Assembly: GCF_030915485.1 (NCBI RefSeq)
Contig: NZ_CP133266.1
Coordinates: 992,001-1,056,000, forward strand
Reading direction: 5' to 3'
DNA: 64,000 bases
Source of the DNA: Neobacillus sp. PS3-40
Lineage (GTDB): Bacteria > Bacillota > Bacilli > Bacillales > Cytobacillaceae
Made by a program: the position numbers and the translations under genes. The stretch's first letter is position 1, and each line of letters starts with the position of its first letter. Below the pieces are notes generated by a model, which was not told the DNA's origin, did no database searches, and saw nothing but the letters and a program-made list of their open reading frames with translations. This document shows, in pieces, positions 63,380 through 64,000 of the stretch.

Positions 63380-64000
63380 TTAAAATTGGAGTTTTTCTTC
63401 AATAAAATTAACTAACTCTGAAATCGGTACTCGCTTTTGCTCCATTGTATCACGATCCCTTACAGTTACCATTTTGTCTTCTTTTGAATCAAAATCAAAT
63501 GTAATACAGAATGGTGTACCAATTTCATCATGACGGCGGTAACGTTTACCAATTGAACCTGATTCATCATAATCGATTGAGAAATACTTTGATAATGTCC
63601 CAAATACTTCTTTTGCTTCTTCAGAAAGCTTCTTAGATAATGGTAAAATAGCTGCTTTAAATGGAGCAAGTGCCGGATGTAAATGCATTACTGTTCTTGC
63701 TGTACCATCTTCAAGCTGTTCTTCATCATAAGCATCAATTAGAAATGCCAACGTAACCCGATCTGCACCAAGAGATGGTTCGATACAATATGGAACATAT
63801 TTTTCATTTGTTTCGGGATCAAGATAATGGAAGTCTTCACCTGAATATTCCATATGTTGTTTTAAATCATAATCTGTACGAGAGGCAACACCCCAAAGTT
63901 CGCCCCAACCAAATGGGAATTTAAATTCAAAATCAGTTGTTGCATTACTATAGTGGGAAAGTTCATCATCTGAATGATCACGAAGTCGTAAATTATCCTC
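63380..64000 (-). CDS. glyQS: Glycine-tRNA ligase (single-chain type), C-terminal part
   Basis: The gene runs off the right edge; the last 206 codons are visible, read continuously from 64000. [43 protein letters not shown] (class II motif 3 region), [15 protein letters not shown] and the C-terminal anticodon-binding domain ([34 protein letters not shown]) show the alpha2-type GlyRS used by many Firmicutes, unlike the two-chain GlyQ+GlyS of B. subtilis. It charges tRNA-Gly. Confidence 0.95.
   Translation of the reverse strand, partial: EDNLRLRDHSDDELSHYSNATTDFEFKFPFGWGELWGVASRTDYDLKQHMEYSGEDFHYLDPETNEKYVPYCIEPSLGADRVTLAFLIDAYDEEQLEDGTARTVMHLHPALAPFKAAILPLSKKLSEEAKEVFGTLSKYFSIDYDESGSIGKRYRRHDEIGTPFCITFDFDSKEDKMVTVRDRDTMEQKRVPISELVNFIEEKLQF

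Overview
The window is AT-rich chromosomal DNA from an endospore-forming member of the Bacillaceae. Most genes are recognisable B. subtilis yqf/yqg/yqh homologues in nearly the B. subtilis order, with the comG, gcv, pbpA, sodA, sigA and dnaG loci all present. The species cannot be fixed from the sequence. A class II nrdJ, a single-chain GlyQS and an inserted acyl-CoA dehydrogenase set it apart from B. subtilis itself. No rRNA, tRNA, prophage, insertion sequence or CRISPR array was seen.

Layout. 1-8415: end of yqhT, aroQ, yqhR, yqhQ, yqhP, patatin yqhO, B12-dependent ribonucleotide reductase nrdJ with two NrdR boxes, octanoyltransferase lipM and rhodanese yqhL. 8552-15666: the glycine-riboswitch-controlled gcvT-gcvPA-gcvPB operon (lipM nearby serves the same lipoyl-dependent system), then SNF2 ATPase yqhH and yqhG with a structured element between them. 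15956-20052: complete seven-gene comG competence pseudopilus operon. 20265-33925: yqzE, a cysteine-rich HTH regulator, yqgY, midA-like methyltransferase, yqgX, yqgW, yqgV, yqgU, yqgT, glcK-yqgQ, an unrecognised exported protein, rhomboid gluP, yqgO, ldh with a Rex-like site, a DUF92 gene and yqgN. 33997-36676: rpmG and a translationally coupled three-gene cassette (DUF4912, GT4 glycosyltransferase, unknown). 37002-49415: yqzD, yqzC, pbpA, an MFS transporter, sodA, yqgC, yqgB, yqfZ, ispG, yqfX, yqfW, the zinc locus znuC-znuB-zur with a Zur box, and yqfT. 49451-64000: nfo, cshB, yqfQ/vrrA, ispH, yqfO-trmK, cccA, acyl-CoA dehydrogenase with FadR-like boxes, sigA, dnaG, a frameshifted yqxD, ppsR (yqfL), ccpN and the C-terminal part of glyQS.

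The main signal not explained by genes is a roughly 100-bp structured repeat. It occurs as about nine complete, partial or degenerate copies, plus a short remnant, between 6.7 and 57.9 kb. All copies point the same way on the + strand whatever the direction of neighbouring genes. Most right ends abut the T-tract of an intrinsic terminator that reads on the - strand. Two sites carry head-to-tail tandem copies, one copy supplies the stop codon of yqhG, and one is an internal-deletion derivative. This looks like a non-coding element that inserts at terminators. A second, three-way-junction-like element sits between yqhH and yqhG and contains the yqhH stop codon.
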